This document shows positions 1 through 12,786 of a stretch of 64,000 nucleotides of DNA, piece by piece. The DNA lies in contig NC_088318.1 of assembly GCF_910592395.1 (NCBI RefSeq), forward strand, positions 15,810,349 to 15,874,348. The letters are read 5' to 3'. The notes beneath the pieces are model-generated. The model did not search any database. It was not told where the DNA came from and saw only the letters and a list, made by a program, of their open reading frames with translations. Source of the stretch: Lineus longissimus (lineage: Eukaryota; Nemertea; Pilidiophora; Heteronemertea; Lineidae). The position numbers and the translations under genes are program-made. Position 1 is the first letter of the stretch. Each line of letters starts with the position of its first letter.

Positions 1-279
1 GTTCATTCATTATAGGGACCGGAAACCTCCGCTTGGTAAGCTGATGTTCTGAACAGCGCCTGAGCATCTGTGATTGGTATTTATCTTGTCCGGATGCACC
101 GTAATTAATTCTGTGACAGGTTGTTAGGACTTGGTGCAAATTTGAATAAGTAGTGATCGAATGATGTCAGGGAGACCTTTGAAGTGCAGGTAAACGGAAC
201 TCATCATTTGGTTGAAGAGCGTGTATGAGGATTGTGACCAGTTGCACAGATTTTGCCAGTCTTTCCTGGATAGATTGAG

Positions 280-745
280 TTATACGAGGGCTGATTACTG
301 ATCTACTGTGGCATCTCAACTCCCGTCAGGGGGATATATATACGTTGTTCCCCCTTGATGTGGTGGTCTTATTTGTTCTGTGACCTTGTGATCTACTGTG
401 GCTTCTTAACAACCCATCCGAGTAAGTTCTGTGGGAATCCATTAATAAATGACTAGATTTAATTTGATTCCAATCTTCACTTTGCCACCTCGCTCCACAA
501 GTCAAAAGGTTGACTGTGATCGTGTGATCTACTGTGGCTTCTTGCCAGGCGTGATCCTTCTAAATTAGATGCAAGGGAATCCCTTAATAAATAACTTGAT
601 TCGTTTTGATTCCACATTTTCATCTTGCAAGCGGGATAGTTGATGCAGTGTCTTATACATCCTGCGGCGTTATGATCCTCTGTGGCTCTTAACCAACCTT
701 AATCCATCTAAATTAGATCTGAAGGAATCCCTTAAGCAGCCTCTT
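280..745. repeat. Degenerate tandem repeat, ~140 bp unit
   Basis: The core GATCTACTGTGGC occurs at about 300, 390 and 526, with a variant GATCCTCTGTGGC at 674, giving spacings of about 90, 136 and 148 bp. The later units also share a block reading roughly TTAATAAATnACTnGATT followed by TTTGATTCCA, and a second block around AAATTAGAT. No open frame runs through it. This looks like an old, diverged local duplication; it could also be several insertions of one element. Confidence 0.7.
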
Positions 746-3700
746 ATCGCCGTTATTGATTACGAGGGAAAAAATACCACGTTCGTGATGGCCGGGGATA
801 TTCGTGGCGGAATTAGTATTTTGAAGTTTTGAGTGGCCCCAGTATGTCTCTAATGAGATTGTTGAGTTTGGCAGTACATGTAGTTTTCTTGAACCAATAT
901 CCTCTTTAACCCTTGAAGTTAACAATCAGATGTCTACTCAAAATGTGTATTCTATTATAAATTCTAATAACTCATCATGATATGAGCACCTAAAAAAATG
1001 AACATGAAAAAGAGGAAGAGCTTTTTGGAAGAAATAATGTTTGCAAAAATCTATTAAAATATCCACACATGAAATCATCTTGACTGTTTTGTAATAATCC
1101 AACTAGTGGGTTAACCCTGGGTTAAGTGACATTGAACTAGTTGTCAGTCTTATGATATCGTTGATACATCTTCATCAAAACACTAGACAAATTTAATTGA
1201 AATTCAGAAATGTCGCACAATCTTTGAGAAAAAATGAGTGTGTACCATGCATGTCTTATTTAGCCGACTTCAATCAATAGTTCACCCTCGAAGGAATTTG
1301 GTACAAATATCATCTAATTATTGGTGATGTATCTTTGGGGCGGCTTAAAATGAGACTTAAAAATGTTTTTTAACTTTAGGGCTTGGAATTTTGAGGAAGA
1401 ATGTTTCAGAATGAATTTGTTTCTTGATTTGTGAATATTTCAACTTGATGCTAGAGTATATATTGTGATAATGTTAGCTGACTGAAGCAATTGCCCGAGC
1501 CTTTAAAATATCGAGGGGATTTAAGAAAAGTGTCAATATGCCGCCGGCCTCCTTTAAGATTCCTTGAGCCGGAATTACTTGTCGTAACTCAATCAGAATT
1601 TAATATGCATGGACAAACTCATCGAAAATGTTTTGCCGGATCCTCTATGAAAACTAATTAATTAAAAGTTTGGCTTTGGATTTTCGACAAGGGCTGGTGG
1701 GGAAGTGGCCGCTGACAAGACATGGTTGGCTTTAATAGGGACCTTCTCAAATCACCAATGTAGGAATGTAATGTCATCAGGTAGAGGTTAGGACCTGCCA
1801 AACTTGATATCACGTTTTGTTTTTCTGTTCATGATAAGGCGAATGAAATATGATGCCAAATATTTCTTTCCCATTTTGAGTCGGAGGAGAGGATTCTTGG
1901 TGGTTCTGTAATGATATGGCTTTTTCTTAAGACGGTCTCTTCTAGAAAAATTTATTCATTGCTAGGACTGCACCATTATCCATTCTTAGACGGATTTATT
2001 GCTCGGACTGGTCTTTCTGTCCATGAGGTGGTTGATTTATTCATGGGCAGGAATTGCTCCTTCACTGTGAACCCAGCAAATGGTTGGCCTGGGGAGGGAG
2101 GGGGTGCTCCTTTACTGTACCCAATCAAAATAGCTTGATAAGAATTTGGAATGGTACTGTCCAGAAGGTGACGTCACAGACTACTGATCTAAACATTGGT
2201 AATCAATCCTCGACCTTGTTACAACACTTTGACCTGAAATTTTTCCAGTATATTGACATCAGTGGCAGGTTTTATATGGTGGGGACTGGGATCTCTATCA
2301 AATGCTTTCGAACGTTATTGAAGTCTCCTCAGAGGTGTTCTTGGTGGGGTATCAGGTCCCTATTGTTATGTCGTGACCTGTGAATGGCAAGTGCTTTGGG
2401 ATTTAAGAATTATGGTTTACCTGACCGAAACTGTTGTAAAAAGTCAGTCTCTGCAGAGAGTTAACCTCTTGGGTGGATGAACACTTTTTATCAGCACAAT
2501 AATACTCTTTGAGAGCTCCTTCTGGAAGCTTGCTAAAAGCTGCTATTAGCCTGAGTTCTGCCATTCTAAATCTACTTATCTGTGCCTCAAGTAAGACCGC
2601 GGGAAATGAAATGACAAAATTAGGAAGTCGGGAAGACCCAGAAGTGAAATTGGTTCCTGGCGGGAAAATTGGCAAATTGGCTAATCCCAAGGGAAGATGG
2701 ATTTCAATTTCAATTCATTTTGATGAATACATAAATTTTTTAGTCTGCACTTACAAAAATTTGAATCTTTATATAGGTACTTTGAGGTAACAAAATTGGA
2801 AGAAGAAGTATCAAAGAAAAAAAGGCAACTGCTATTACTATTGCAATTAGACCTACTATTGTACCAAAACTTGAACTTGAAACCCAATTTGCAACAAAAG
2901 TGGAACTTGAGACACTGGTGCCAACTTCTATAATTACAATCATGCTAGAAACAGCAAGATCGCAATTAGTGGGATGTCATCTCCAGGCAAGATGTCCTGT
3001 GGCATTACCGGTATGTGATCGCCGCACCATCCGTATCTAATTAGCTGTGCTGTGTCAGCTGTTCGGTGCCTCAAGGGCGGGGTGATCTTCCCAATAACGT
3101 TTTTGGCAGCCACAATTTGCGGTCCGCCATGATATTAATCTTACTGAGGCATCACATTATCCATATCATGAGAAAGCTAATGGAATCTACGGAACTGGCA
3201 GATCTTGTGTTGTATCGCAGATGTTTTGTGGGTGAATAATGGTGTACGCGGAGTAGCACGTTATCAGAGTGCGGTAATTGAATGAAAAGATGCGTTATTT
3301 AATTGACTTTTTCTTCGCATTATTTGTTATCTGTTTGCAAAGGATTGCACAAGATTGATATAAAACACCCATCTCACCTCCCAAGTCTGTTGGAGTTAAA
3401 AGCCAGAACAGGTGGTTCTTCAGGTTATTACGCGACCATTGGTAGACATGGTAGACGTGATATATCTTGGGAAAGAAAGAGTTTCTTGTTACTGTAGTTT
3501 TTTACGATTGCGTATATGTGATTATTGGCCTCTAAGCAAGTGATATTGCTGTCTTGCTGTTGGCTTGTAATGTGTAAACCAGTAGTTGGTGGTGAGAAGA
3601 GATAAGAGTGTGCTGCTGTGTGATGTTACAGCTTATAATGGCTACAGTCTCGCTCGGATCTTATCCGTTAAAGGCTTGTTTCTCATTCCGCCGTGCGACT

Positions 3701-6700
3701 AAAGTGAATAATTTGCAATCTACATACCGGTAGCAATAGAATTATTCCATCAACGATAAAGGATTGCTGCGTGGATGACGACACTGTATGCCATTGGTGT
3801 TCCAAAATTGGTCAATTGAGGTCCGGAGGAGCTCCTGTTTGCCAATTCGACTTTGGAAAGTGAGGGGCACATAACACAATCACACATCGGATAAGTGGAC
3901 TAAATTCAGATAGCTACGCCCCATTTGCATGTGTTGGAGCATGCACTGGCCAATTTGTAATGATAAGATGTCCTCAAAGATGTCACCAATTGACACACCG
4001 ACATGACTGATACGGTAGTGAATGATTGACGTCATTCAATGATTCGGCGCATTTTCACAATACTGAATTCAATGTCCAACATCATATTGACACATGGTGT
4101 GATCGATGTTCGTTTAGATAGTTACTGATCGATAAGTGATTTATCGTTCCCAATAGATAATCTTTATCGCAACATCGGTCGGACTGCTCAAGGAGTTGTC
4201 AACAGTCGGTGACAAATCAACTTAGCCATCATATTGTGCCTGTCTTGATCTCATTTGCCAGAACGGGGGTAAAATTGTAAATTGATATTGATCTGCTAAA
4301 TTATTTTGTTTGTAGTTTTTCATTTTCTGGGTTTGTTCCATTGTCTGGATAAAGTTGATGACACCTACTAAGATGAGCAACATCACTGAATTCGCCTGTG
4401 CTTTTACAAGTCAATCTTCATATTTCAAAGTGTTAAGTTAACGTTCAGACTCTGAAACAGTGTCGCTGTTTGTTTCTTTGCAACCTCATGCCCTTCTGAT
4501 CTGATGAGAGTGTTTAGAATCATCTTAATACTTCGATTTAAAATGTGTTTGAGGTGGAAGCCTGGTTACTATAGATTTACCTCAAAGCGGCTTTACTTCC
4601 TAAGAATTTGAGTGTTTGCTTCTGGTGTGTAGAGTAGAAAGAGAGAGTGGCCAAAGAAGGGAGATCAAATAGAATTTACCATCAGTGCTTTTCAGTTCTG
4701 ACAGTTTTATAGAATCTGACATGTTAAGCCCATTCAGATAATCTCCGCTAACTTTAATAAGTCTCTCTGAGTTTGAAACTTTACAAGGGCTTCACAGTGA
4801 CTTTACATCAGAGTTTCCCTACATTCTTTCTGATGTGGAGCCAGTTAAAATGCACTACACACATGATTTTATGGTGGTATTCTCAGAAAGAGGACGTACC
4901 TGTCCATTAAATTTTCATGTCTCCAGACATCTAATTGCGAGTCTCGTGATCCTCGTTGTTAATAGTAGCCCACGTGATTAGCATTAACTCAGACCAACAA
5001 TCATTGATGATCTTCTTCAAAATACATGAGATGCCACCGGGATTAATACAGACCTAACGAGACAGTGTTGTTCGTTCCTAATTTGCCCCTGAGGTCTGTA
5101 GACAGTTCGAAGCTTTATCTAGCCACTTCTAAATTGGCTATGGTGCCTATCTTATAATAATAACACTGTTTCCCTGTATCGGTTGTGACCTTGACCTTGT
5201 AGATATACTAAGGTTGGGGCTAGTGTTCACAGCCTCTGACTGGGTTATAGAGACTTTTTGATAAATTGTCTGGACACCAGAGAAAAACCTTTTTGTCTTG
5301 TTTGGCACATTGGTAAAACTGGCGAGCTGCAAAAGATGTTTTCATAACAGCCGGCTGTTCAACTTTCAAAATGAACATACAGATTGCTTATGACCTTGAT
5401 ACCTATCAAGGTCAGGTTCGTCAAGTGAAAATCACGATTTGACTTAACACCTATTAATACCTTCTCTATAGAGTTTTGACCTTCATTTGCTTTGCCCCAA
5501 AATCTCTTTTACAAATGGACACAGGAACAGTGTTTGGTGGGGGAGGGGGTGGTCAAACTTGGAAAAAAAGACTCCCCTGATATTTCATACAAAATCTCCA
5601 GTATCACAAAACGCTGATAAATCTGTGTGGCTGTGTTTAGAAGTCGAGGCACTGACCATAGACTCGCATGCTATCATCTCGTCTGGCAACACTGTTATAA
5701 TGAATATCCTGGTAGGCAGGCAGCCAGCCACGTCCAAGCGATGTATGTGATATTGATGCAATTTGGGACAAAATCAGTCAATCACGCCTCTGGACATTCA
5801 ATCAGATTTGTCTCATTGATAGTCAGGATATGTCTACTTTATTCATATCCAATGGTAACCCTTTCAGATTATAACAATTTGATGATTTTATTACTGTTCA
5901 GAAAACAGTCTCAAATTATGGATTATGTTCTGAACACTCCGAATCACTGATTGTGTTACAAATGGAGGAAACGGCATTAACTGCAAGATTCACGCAACAG
6001 ATCATTTTTGATTTCTTGTGCACTTTTTGTCTTTCTCTTATGCTGGCACTTTGCGCTCACCGCGATCCTTGATTTCAGCACCACAGACGGAATTCGTTAA
6101 TTTCATTTACCACACGGAGAACAGTAAATGGGCTTTGATGGGTATCACAGAAACTAATCGATCTACCTATCGCGAGGAAAATATCGCCACTTCCATTATT
6201 TCCGCTGCAGAATTGTTCCGCGCATTTGAAGCCAATATTGGGGTAGAATTTAGTCAATTTGCCATCTAGGCTGGAGAATGAATCTGCCAGGTGTGAAGAA
6301 AATCAATACTGGTATTATACTGTGAACTGTGATATTTTTGTAATGATAAGGTGTCCCACAAACGAGAATTGTGACAATAATTGCTCGTTATCAAACCTGG
6401 GGATTTTCCTTTGAGGTCATATGGTGTCACCCTGCACCAAGAGCAACATAGTATATATTTGTTTCATTTAACCGAGTGGCTATACTGAACTGTCCACATG
6501 TGACACTTCCCATTGGCAAAATTCAACTCATCCGTCCGAATATCACTATTACTTTCTTTGCTATTACTCCAAAGCTGCTCAGGCCAAATGGAAGAAATTC
6601 TTAAAGGCCTACCTCATTTATGTCCCTTATAATTCCTTGTGGCACATGTTAAGGGTTAGGTACTAGCCTTCATGTTTCTGTTTCAGCCAACAGTCTCCCG

Positions 6701-7559
6701 ATTGCTAATGGGGCATCATCGTCCGCATTGGGCCCTGAAGATTATCTGGAGAGTATTTGCTTTTCAAAACATTCTCTCGAAGAAAACAAAATGCGAATAT
6801 ATTTCCGCCTCACAACTGTATAGGCCTAATGGAAGTGGTAAATGCATGATGTCAAGCTGCTTCAAGATTGTATACCCCGAAGGTGATATATGGACCGTTA
6901 ATTAATACAATGAAAACTGTGCCATCCATTAAAGATGTTGAAAAGTCTAATCCATCTCAGCTGCAGTGATCTCAACATTAATTTTATTGAGTGGGGCGGG
7001 TCTGCCATTCTGAGTTCATCCTGAGGGGACTCAGAAACCTGTGCAAGTTACAGTTTTGCCTTTTCTCGCATATCAGCATTGTCATGTTTGTTGTGAGGTG
7101 GACTCAAAATTTATTTCATGCTATAGATTCCTAAAGAATTCCATTTTGGTAGACTTCAAGCTGTCTTTCAGTAATTTCCATTAAGACAATTTTTCTGCTG
7201 CTTTTTATATTCACAGACAAATGGTTGCCACAAAACAAAATATTCAGATTTACCTTATCATTTGCTGAAAAAGTCTGTTGGTAATATGTATTCCGGCAAG
7301 GGATGAAAAAATAGGCCTACACCTACGCTATATTCAGGACGCTGTTTCTAATGGTGACGGGGATGTAACCATGGTGACTTGCCTCCTGCATCTAATAGGT
7401 TTACCAAACAAAGGTAAGAGACATATCCTTATGTAAGGTGTTTTGGATAATGAATAAAAGGCTCGAAGTGAAAGTGAAGAAGGTATTATGTCTCAATCCT
7501 AATGCACTCTGTTTGTTTAAACATTTGAAAATTGCGCTTGAATTAAAACACTTCTAATT
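746..7559. other. No gene recognised
   Basis: AT-leaning sequence in which the open frames are short, overlap each other on both strands and show no motif or splice structure that I recognise. The N-terminal FEN1 exons expected somewhere upstream of 12.8 kb were looked for here and not seen. Confidence 0.5.
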
Positions 7560-7719
7560 GTGTAAATGCGTATTGAATATAAATTTCAACATTGCCGTTG
7601 TGTAGACAAATATACCATTACTATGCATACCAAGTTTCAGCAAATTTGCATGCATGATATCTGCACTACGGTATTGTGTATAACTGCATTCCTATTTTCC
7701 TGATCCACGATAAAATTTG
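7560..7719 (-). repeat. Dispersed short repeat, copy 1 (minus)
   Basis: The reverse complement contains ATGCAGTTATACACAAT, then GTAGTGCAG, then ATCATGCATGCAAATTTGCT and GAAACTTGGTAT in that order. The same ordered blocks occur at 60.11-60.33 kb, and a more diverged version occurs at 22.27 and 29.43 kb. The matching stretch begins near a TTTTATCGTGG block shared with the 22.27 kb copy. The element is under 250 bp, has no visible coding capacity, and looks like a SINE or a MITE-like non-autonomous element. Confidence 0.8.
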
Positions 7720-8948
7720 AGCAGTGAAACCTTTAAGAGAGCACACCATTAGCGGTTGACAGATCTGTAAGGGATGGGCTTCAAAGGAATTGGTGGGTAA
7801 TCTTTTCAGAATGTTTGTTCTTTTCCTGTTTCATCAGTCAATTATTTTTCTATAAGTATTTGACCTTTTCCCAATTTTCAACTCTGAGATAGTAGTAAAC
7901 ATGTTTTTCGTTACTAAGTAAACTATGATATTTCCCTCTCAACTTCATTAGTTGAGGAGGAAACCTTCACTGCCAGAGAAAATGACCCGAAATTACAGGC
8001 AGTCTGACTCAGGATCAACATAAAAAAATCAGTGTCATGTTAGAAGTGATGTTTATTTTTAACGTTGATGCTTCCAAGGCTCTATTCTGACAGTAATTAA
8101 AAACAGGGTCAAAACAAATATACTCAATATGAGCCAAAATCAAAAGAAATAAAATCATTTCATTTCAAGATATCTTAACTTTTTATTAATTCTAAAGAAA
8201 ACCTACCTTCAAAAAATCTTGTTGTCATCAAGTCTAACATTTGTGTCCTAATTGTCCTCTTTCTGTCACAATATAAAACAAGAGTGGAATCCTGTGTTGA
8301 ATAAACCCAATGACTTCTGAAGAGATATTTCCAAGGTACTTTCCCAATGTCTCGTATCCGAGCTTATCCGACCATCGAATGTGTACGTTTACTAAACTAG
8401 AGTGCTGGCATGATTGTTACCCAGTGGCTGCCAAATGTCGTCAATTAAAGACAAATCTCTCATCGATACCTTCAATCATGCTCATCCAATGGCATGCCAG
8501 GATCGTCTGACACTAACCGTTGATACACTCTCCCTTTGTGGTGTGCTCGTGGCGGCAGCAAGTGAATATATGGCTGAGATGGCTCAGCGTCCTCTTGGCA
8601 CTGGGGGGAGTTTGTGACTTGCATGATAAGAGGCAACGATGCGGTAGTCTTCTCCTATTCTTCTATAAAACAATTTGTGCCATGTAAAAGTGAAGCTATT
8701 TATAGTACCGTATTTACATCCTCCAAGTACACATATGATGGTACAAATGTGTCAATGAAATATAGCTGCTTATTGATAGTATTACATTCCTCTTTAAAGG
8801 AAAACTGTCTAGAATTGCTTAGAAAATGGGAAAGTTCAAGTCAGGACCCTCAGGTGGAATAAGCTTTCATTGACCAATCCTGGGAGTTTTAAGAAACCTG
8901 CAGATGTTTGATCATGTGAGTTGGAGGGAAGCACCTCAATTCTTTTAA
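7720..8948. other. No gene recognised
   Basis: AT-rich sequence between the dispersed repeat and the truncated LINE. It holds only short, unrelated open frames and no recognisable exon. Confidence 0.5.
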
Positions 8949-9680
8949 CTTGGGCTGAAATTGAATGACAGTAAGACCGAATTTTTCCTTGCATGTGTAA
9001 AGAACCTACAGAAGTATGTGTCTGATCTGAAATTGAAAATTGGCGATACTGAAATTGAGCTGAGTGATACCATCAAGATTCTTGGTGTAACATTTGACAG
9101 AGAAATGTCCATGAAAACGCATGTTAACAATGTATGCCGTGCGGCAAATTTCCATCTCTATCGTATAAGCAAGATAAGATCTTTGCTCAGTAAATCAGCA
9201 GCAACAAGTGCAGTGCGGACCTTAGTTGTCTCGCGGTTGGACTACGCAAATAGTCTGCTATATAACATCTCTGAGGCCAATGTGCGTAAGCTTCAACTGG
9301 TTCAAAACTCGGCAGCTCGTCTCGTCACTAGGGTGTCCAGAGGGGATCATATCACTCCGGTTCTGTGCGCACTCCACTGGCTTCCTTTGAAAGCAAGGCT
9401 CGAGTACAAGGTTAATCTAATGGTCTACAAATGTCTACATGATTACGCACCAAAATATCTCGCAGACTGCTTGGAAGTTTACAAACCCTCACGCTCCCTG
9501 CGGTCAAGTACAATGGGTCTGTGTAAGGAAATCCGCACAAACCGGGTGATAGGCTCCTCTGCATTCGCAGTGGCGGGACCAAAGCTATGGAATGAGCTTC
9601 CAAATAGTGTTCGTGGCCAGAGTACCCTGGGTCGTTTTAAAACTGCACTAAAAACTCATATTTTTAAGAAATTCTTTTGA
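8949..9680 (+). pseudogene. LINE reverse transcriptase, C-terminal fragment
   Basis: The open frame encodes the thumb and post-RT part of a CR1/L2-clade reverse transcriptase. Landmarks in order are LNDSKTEF, the segment ILGVTFDREMSMKTHV, a leucine-rich stretch with SRLDYANSLLYN, KLQLVQNSAARLV, HITPVLCALHWLPLKAR, and a C-terminus containing GPKLWNELPNSVR and FKTALKTHIFKKFF. The endonuclease, the fingers/palm and the catalytic YxDD of the RT are absent, so the fragment cannot act alone. The remaining frame is intact for ~240 codons, which suggests a fairly recent insertion. Confidence 0.93.
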
Positions 9681-9833
9681 ATCCTTTGCACGTTTTTTTT
9701 TTAGTAATGACTTTTATTCTATCATGTATTAATGTTATGTTTTATTATAAATTGTAAAGCGCTTAGAAGTTTTAACAACGTTAAGCGCTATAAAAATGTT
9801 TTTAATAATAATAATAATAATAACTTAAGTCAA
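8949..9833 (+). mobile_element. 5'-truncated non-LTR retrotransposon (CR1/L2 type)
   Basis: The insertion holds only the 3' end of a LINE: the last ~244 codons of a reverse transcriptase ORF, a short 3' UTR and an AAT-type microsatellite tail (about 9802-9832). The 3' UTR contains an inverted pair, AGCGCTTA at 9758-9765 and TTAAGCGCT at 9781-9789, which can form a hairpin just before the tail. An AAGCGC hairpin followed by short tandem repeats is typical of CR1/L2-like elements in aquatic animals. The 5' edge coincides with an in-frame stop at 8946, as expected for incomplete reverse transcription. No clear target-site duplication was identified. Confidence 0.92.
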
Positions 9834-12615
9834 TTATCAGTTTATTACACATCGACCCTGAAAATATGTATGTTGAGATGGTATCAGGAGAATTATCGGT
9901 CCGAGTCTGCCTCCCTCTTTCTACATCTTTGCCTACTACTGTCTTCCATAAACTAGTTTATCATGGGTGATGGTTTATATCCATATAAACTAGCCAGCTA
10001 ATTGTCTTCCTGTCACTGCCAGTGGATCAGTAAGATGGCAATTCATTGTCAATGGTTATTATGGGGCTTTGTCTCTTGTTAGGCTACTGTAAAACTGGAA
10101 ATATTCCGGCCCATTTTATTTCACACTTTTGTCAATAGTTTTGGTCGTGTGGTCGTGGTGTGGATTGTACCAACACTACCAATGTAGTTGTTGATGTCTT
10201 ACATTTTTGCAAATTTTGGCCATCAAACTCAAAAAGGGGCCTTGGATCCAGGGCCCATATGACCATCCATGTGCATGATGTATAGGACTGAAAATATAGG
10301 ACAGTTTTGCATTTCACCACGACACACCGCTCAAATTATCAAACACAAGCTCTGCCACTGCTCTAGGAAATATCTTGATCCAATGGACATCAAGACTCTG
10401 AATTTCGGCCTTCTACTAAACCATATCAAAATTAAGAAACCATTTAAAAGTAAAAGTGTTGAATTTTCCACAATCAAGCCCTAGGCCTAACTCATCCGTG
10501 ATTTTGTGTGTCGCATAACCTGCAGGTCTGTCTTTGAAGTTTATCAGAACAACTAAGAACCATTAATTACAAACCTCTTCTATTTAAGTCAGGTGGATTG
10601 GCACTGACTGGTAGACGTTGAGGAATTTTCAAGAGAATGCAGATTAGGTTAGCTATGCATTTGAATTCAAGGATTTGTTGGTCCGGAGTTTTAATGAGGT
10701 TGAACACCCAGAAGAGTGTATGTTTTTCTAAAATTGATGTCATATTTTAATTAGAAGCCCGTAAACTCTTACAAGGATGAAAGGTTTACTAGATTTTAGC
10801 AACAACTGGTGCCCCCTTCTTTCATCAGTAATCTCTCCAGCTTCAACATGGTTTGCCAATTAGGAAGATCGCCGAATAGTCCTCCCGGCGACTGCCACTT
10901 TGAAGCAATAAACATTTAGAGGAAAATGTCAGAGTTGAAGATATTCTGTTCAGTGGTACGACTTACATGGTTCACGTACCACTAGAAAGAAAATTCTCTA
11001 GAGAAACCTTACAAAGCCCTTTGAATGAAACATGTGAAGTAGATGTGGATAAAAAGAGCTATTATGATCAATGTGATTCTATCTGTCTCTAGAGTGGCAA
11101 TGCCATTTGTTCATAAGGATGGTGGTATGTGCAGTTTCTTTCCATTGATTGTCTCCTACTACTTCCATGACCAAAACTGTTCAGACTTATGTCCACTTTC
11201 TACAAGAGCACTGTCCTGCTGTGATTTCTGCTTGGGTGGGGGGGGGGGACTGCCGATCGGGTGGGTAAATGCCCAATTGGAAGCAGGCCGTAAAGGTGTG
11301 AAGATAAGGGCTTGACACACCAAAAATGAAAACTGGGATAGGTTCAACACTTTCACAGGCCTCGGTTGTAGTGAAATTGGAAATGAATTAAAAGATTTGT
11401 GTTAAGAACTTAAGATATATTTGAGGTCAGGCATGTCGAAATCCACCTTCAACTGATGAAATGAGAATTAGAAGGTACATGTCTACAGAACCTGAACCCG
11501 ACTATAGTAGCACTTATGAAAAACAAGAGATTGTAGTTCTACTGCCTCGAGCTAACCCAAAAACTACCATTTCTCATTGTAACTTGAGGATTGGCTACTG
11601 CTTTTCCACTGTCTCAAATGTAACCCATTTAAATTCTCATATTCCTCATGGGAGATCAATAAGTAGGGTTTCCATCACCTGGCGCATGGTTATTAGCTTC
11701 ACAAATACAGCACCTGACCCCAGGAGTGCCTGGAAATAACAGCCAAATGAACTGAGATTACAAGAAATTCAAGGTTAGAGTCAAGGAATTTTAATTTATC
11801 TCTTGAAGCAACAGCTGACCCTCTCACATAGCCAGTAGAGTAAATCAGATTATCATAGTTTTGGTAATGAGATAGCTTTAAAATGCCTGTCTGTTATGTC
11901 TATGCCAGACCAAGCAAGGATCCATTAAGGACTGTCGCTTACAGTGGACTCCTCTCCTTGGTCAACGAAGGAGTCACTAGGCTCCAAAAGAGCACCTAAC
12001 CATAGTCTTATGCAAAAACGCTTGTCTGCCTCCTCCTACTCCATGGTGGGATGACTCTGCTAAGTGTCGAGTTGATGCTGAAGGAGAACGAGGCCACTAA
12101 AAAACATAGGTCAAAACAGCCGCATTCTTATTCAGATTATTCCTTTCATTTGTCGTGTTGAGTGACCCGTTGCCAATAAATGCCATTCCTGCGGAGTTTT
12201 TTTCAACCACTGTGGGAGAATCGTCTGAATGCTGCAAACTCTGACTCAGGGAACAGGATGTCAAGTGGCCTGGTACCTGACAGGACACGACAGCTCATCA
12301 GAAAGCACAGAAAAAACTTGTCAATGGCAAAACCCAAATGACGATTTTTCATTTGCCAACGGTCGCTTTTATGATTGGATGATTTCACGAGCACTGTGAC
12401 TCGTTTAAACTGCTGCGATAGAACCGTGATGACCTTCGGGTGATTTATCTACATCCGCAGCATGTTCAGGGCAATGAAACTGAAGTTATGATCATCAGAT
12501 TAATGCAAGATGACTAAGGTTTGTCCAGCGGTGGTCAAAGACGGCTTGATCGTGTTGGTCAGAAAAATGCTGCAGAAAACCTATACATTCTTCTTAGACA
12601 ATAATAATTTCTTGG
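9834..12615. other. No gene recognised; probable FEN1 intron or upstream DNA
   Basis: This 2.8 kb lies between the LINE and the first identified FEN1 exon. I read it for the conserved FEN1 start region (the MGIxGL start, the DASM and FDGKPP motifs) and found none. Open frames here are short and unpatterned, including a run of G at about 11239 that distorts the frames around it. Confidence 0.5.
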
Positions 12616-12668
12616 TTTTCCAGTTTGGCAAGCAATACTGGCATTGACAGGTGGCAGAGAGAGACCTA
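12616..12668 (+). pseudogene. Decayed copy of a FEN1 exon
   Basis: A TTTTCCAG acceptor-like site is followed from 12624 by sequence that aligns without gaps to the real FEN1 exon at 12787. I count about 30 of 44 matching bases, plus all 8 bases of the acceptor. Shared blocks include CAAGC, GACAGG and GGCAGAGA. The copy has an in-frame stop (TGA after eight codons) and no donor at the matching place, so it cannot replace the real exon. It lies 163 bp upstream. It could be a dead alternative exon or a small local duplication; chance is possible but unlikely given the matching splice site. Confidence 0.55.
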
Positions 12669-12786
12669 GATGCAAACATGTTTCTTGGTTCACTTTAGCA
12701 TCTTCCATTTTGAGAAGTTTTCTCTATGTTCCTCCTTTCTAATACCAGTTTGCACCCTAGCAGTCCTCGTTCCTTATATTTTCCAG

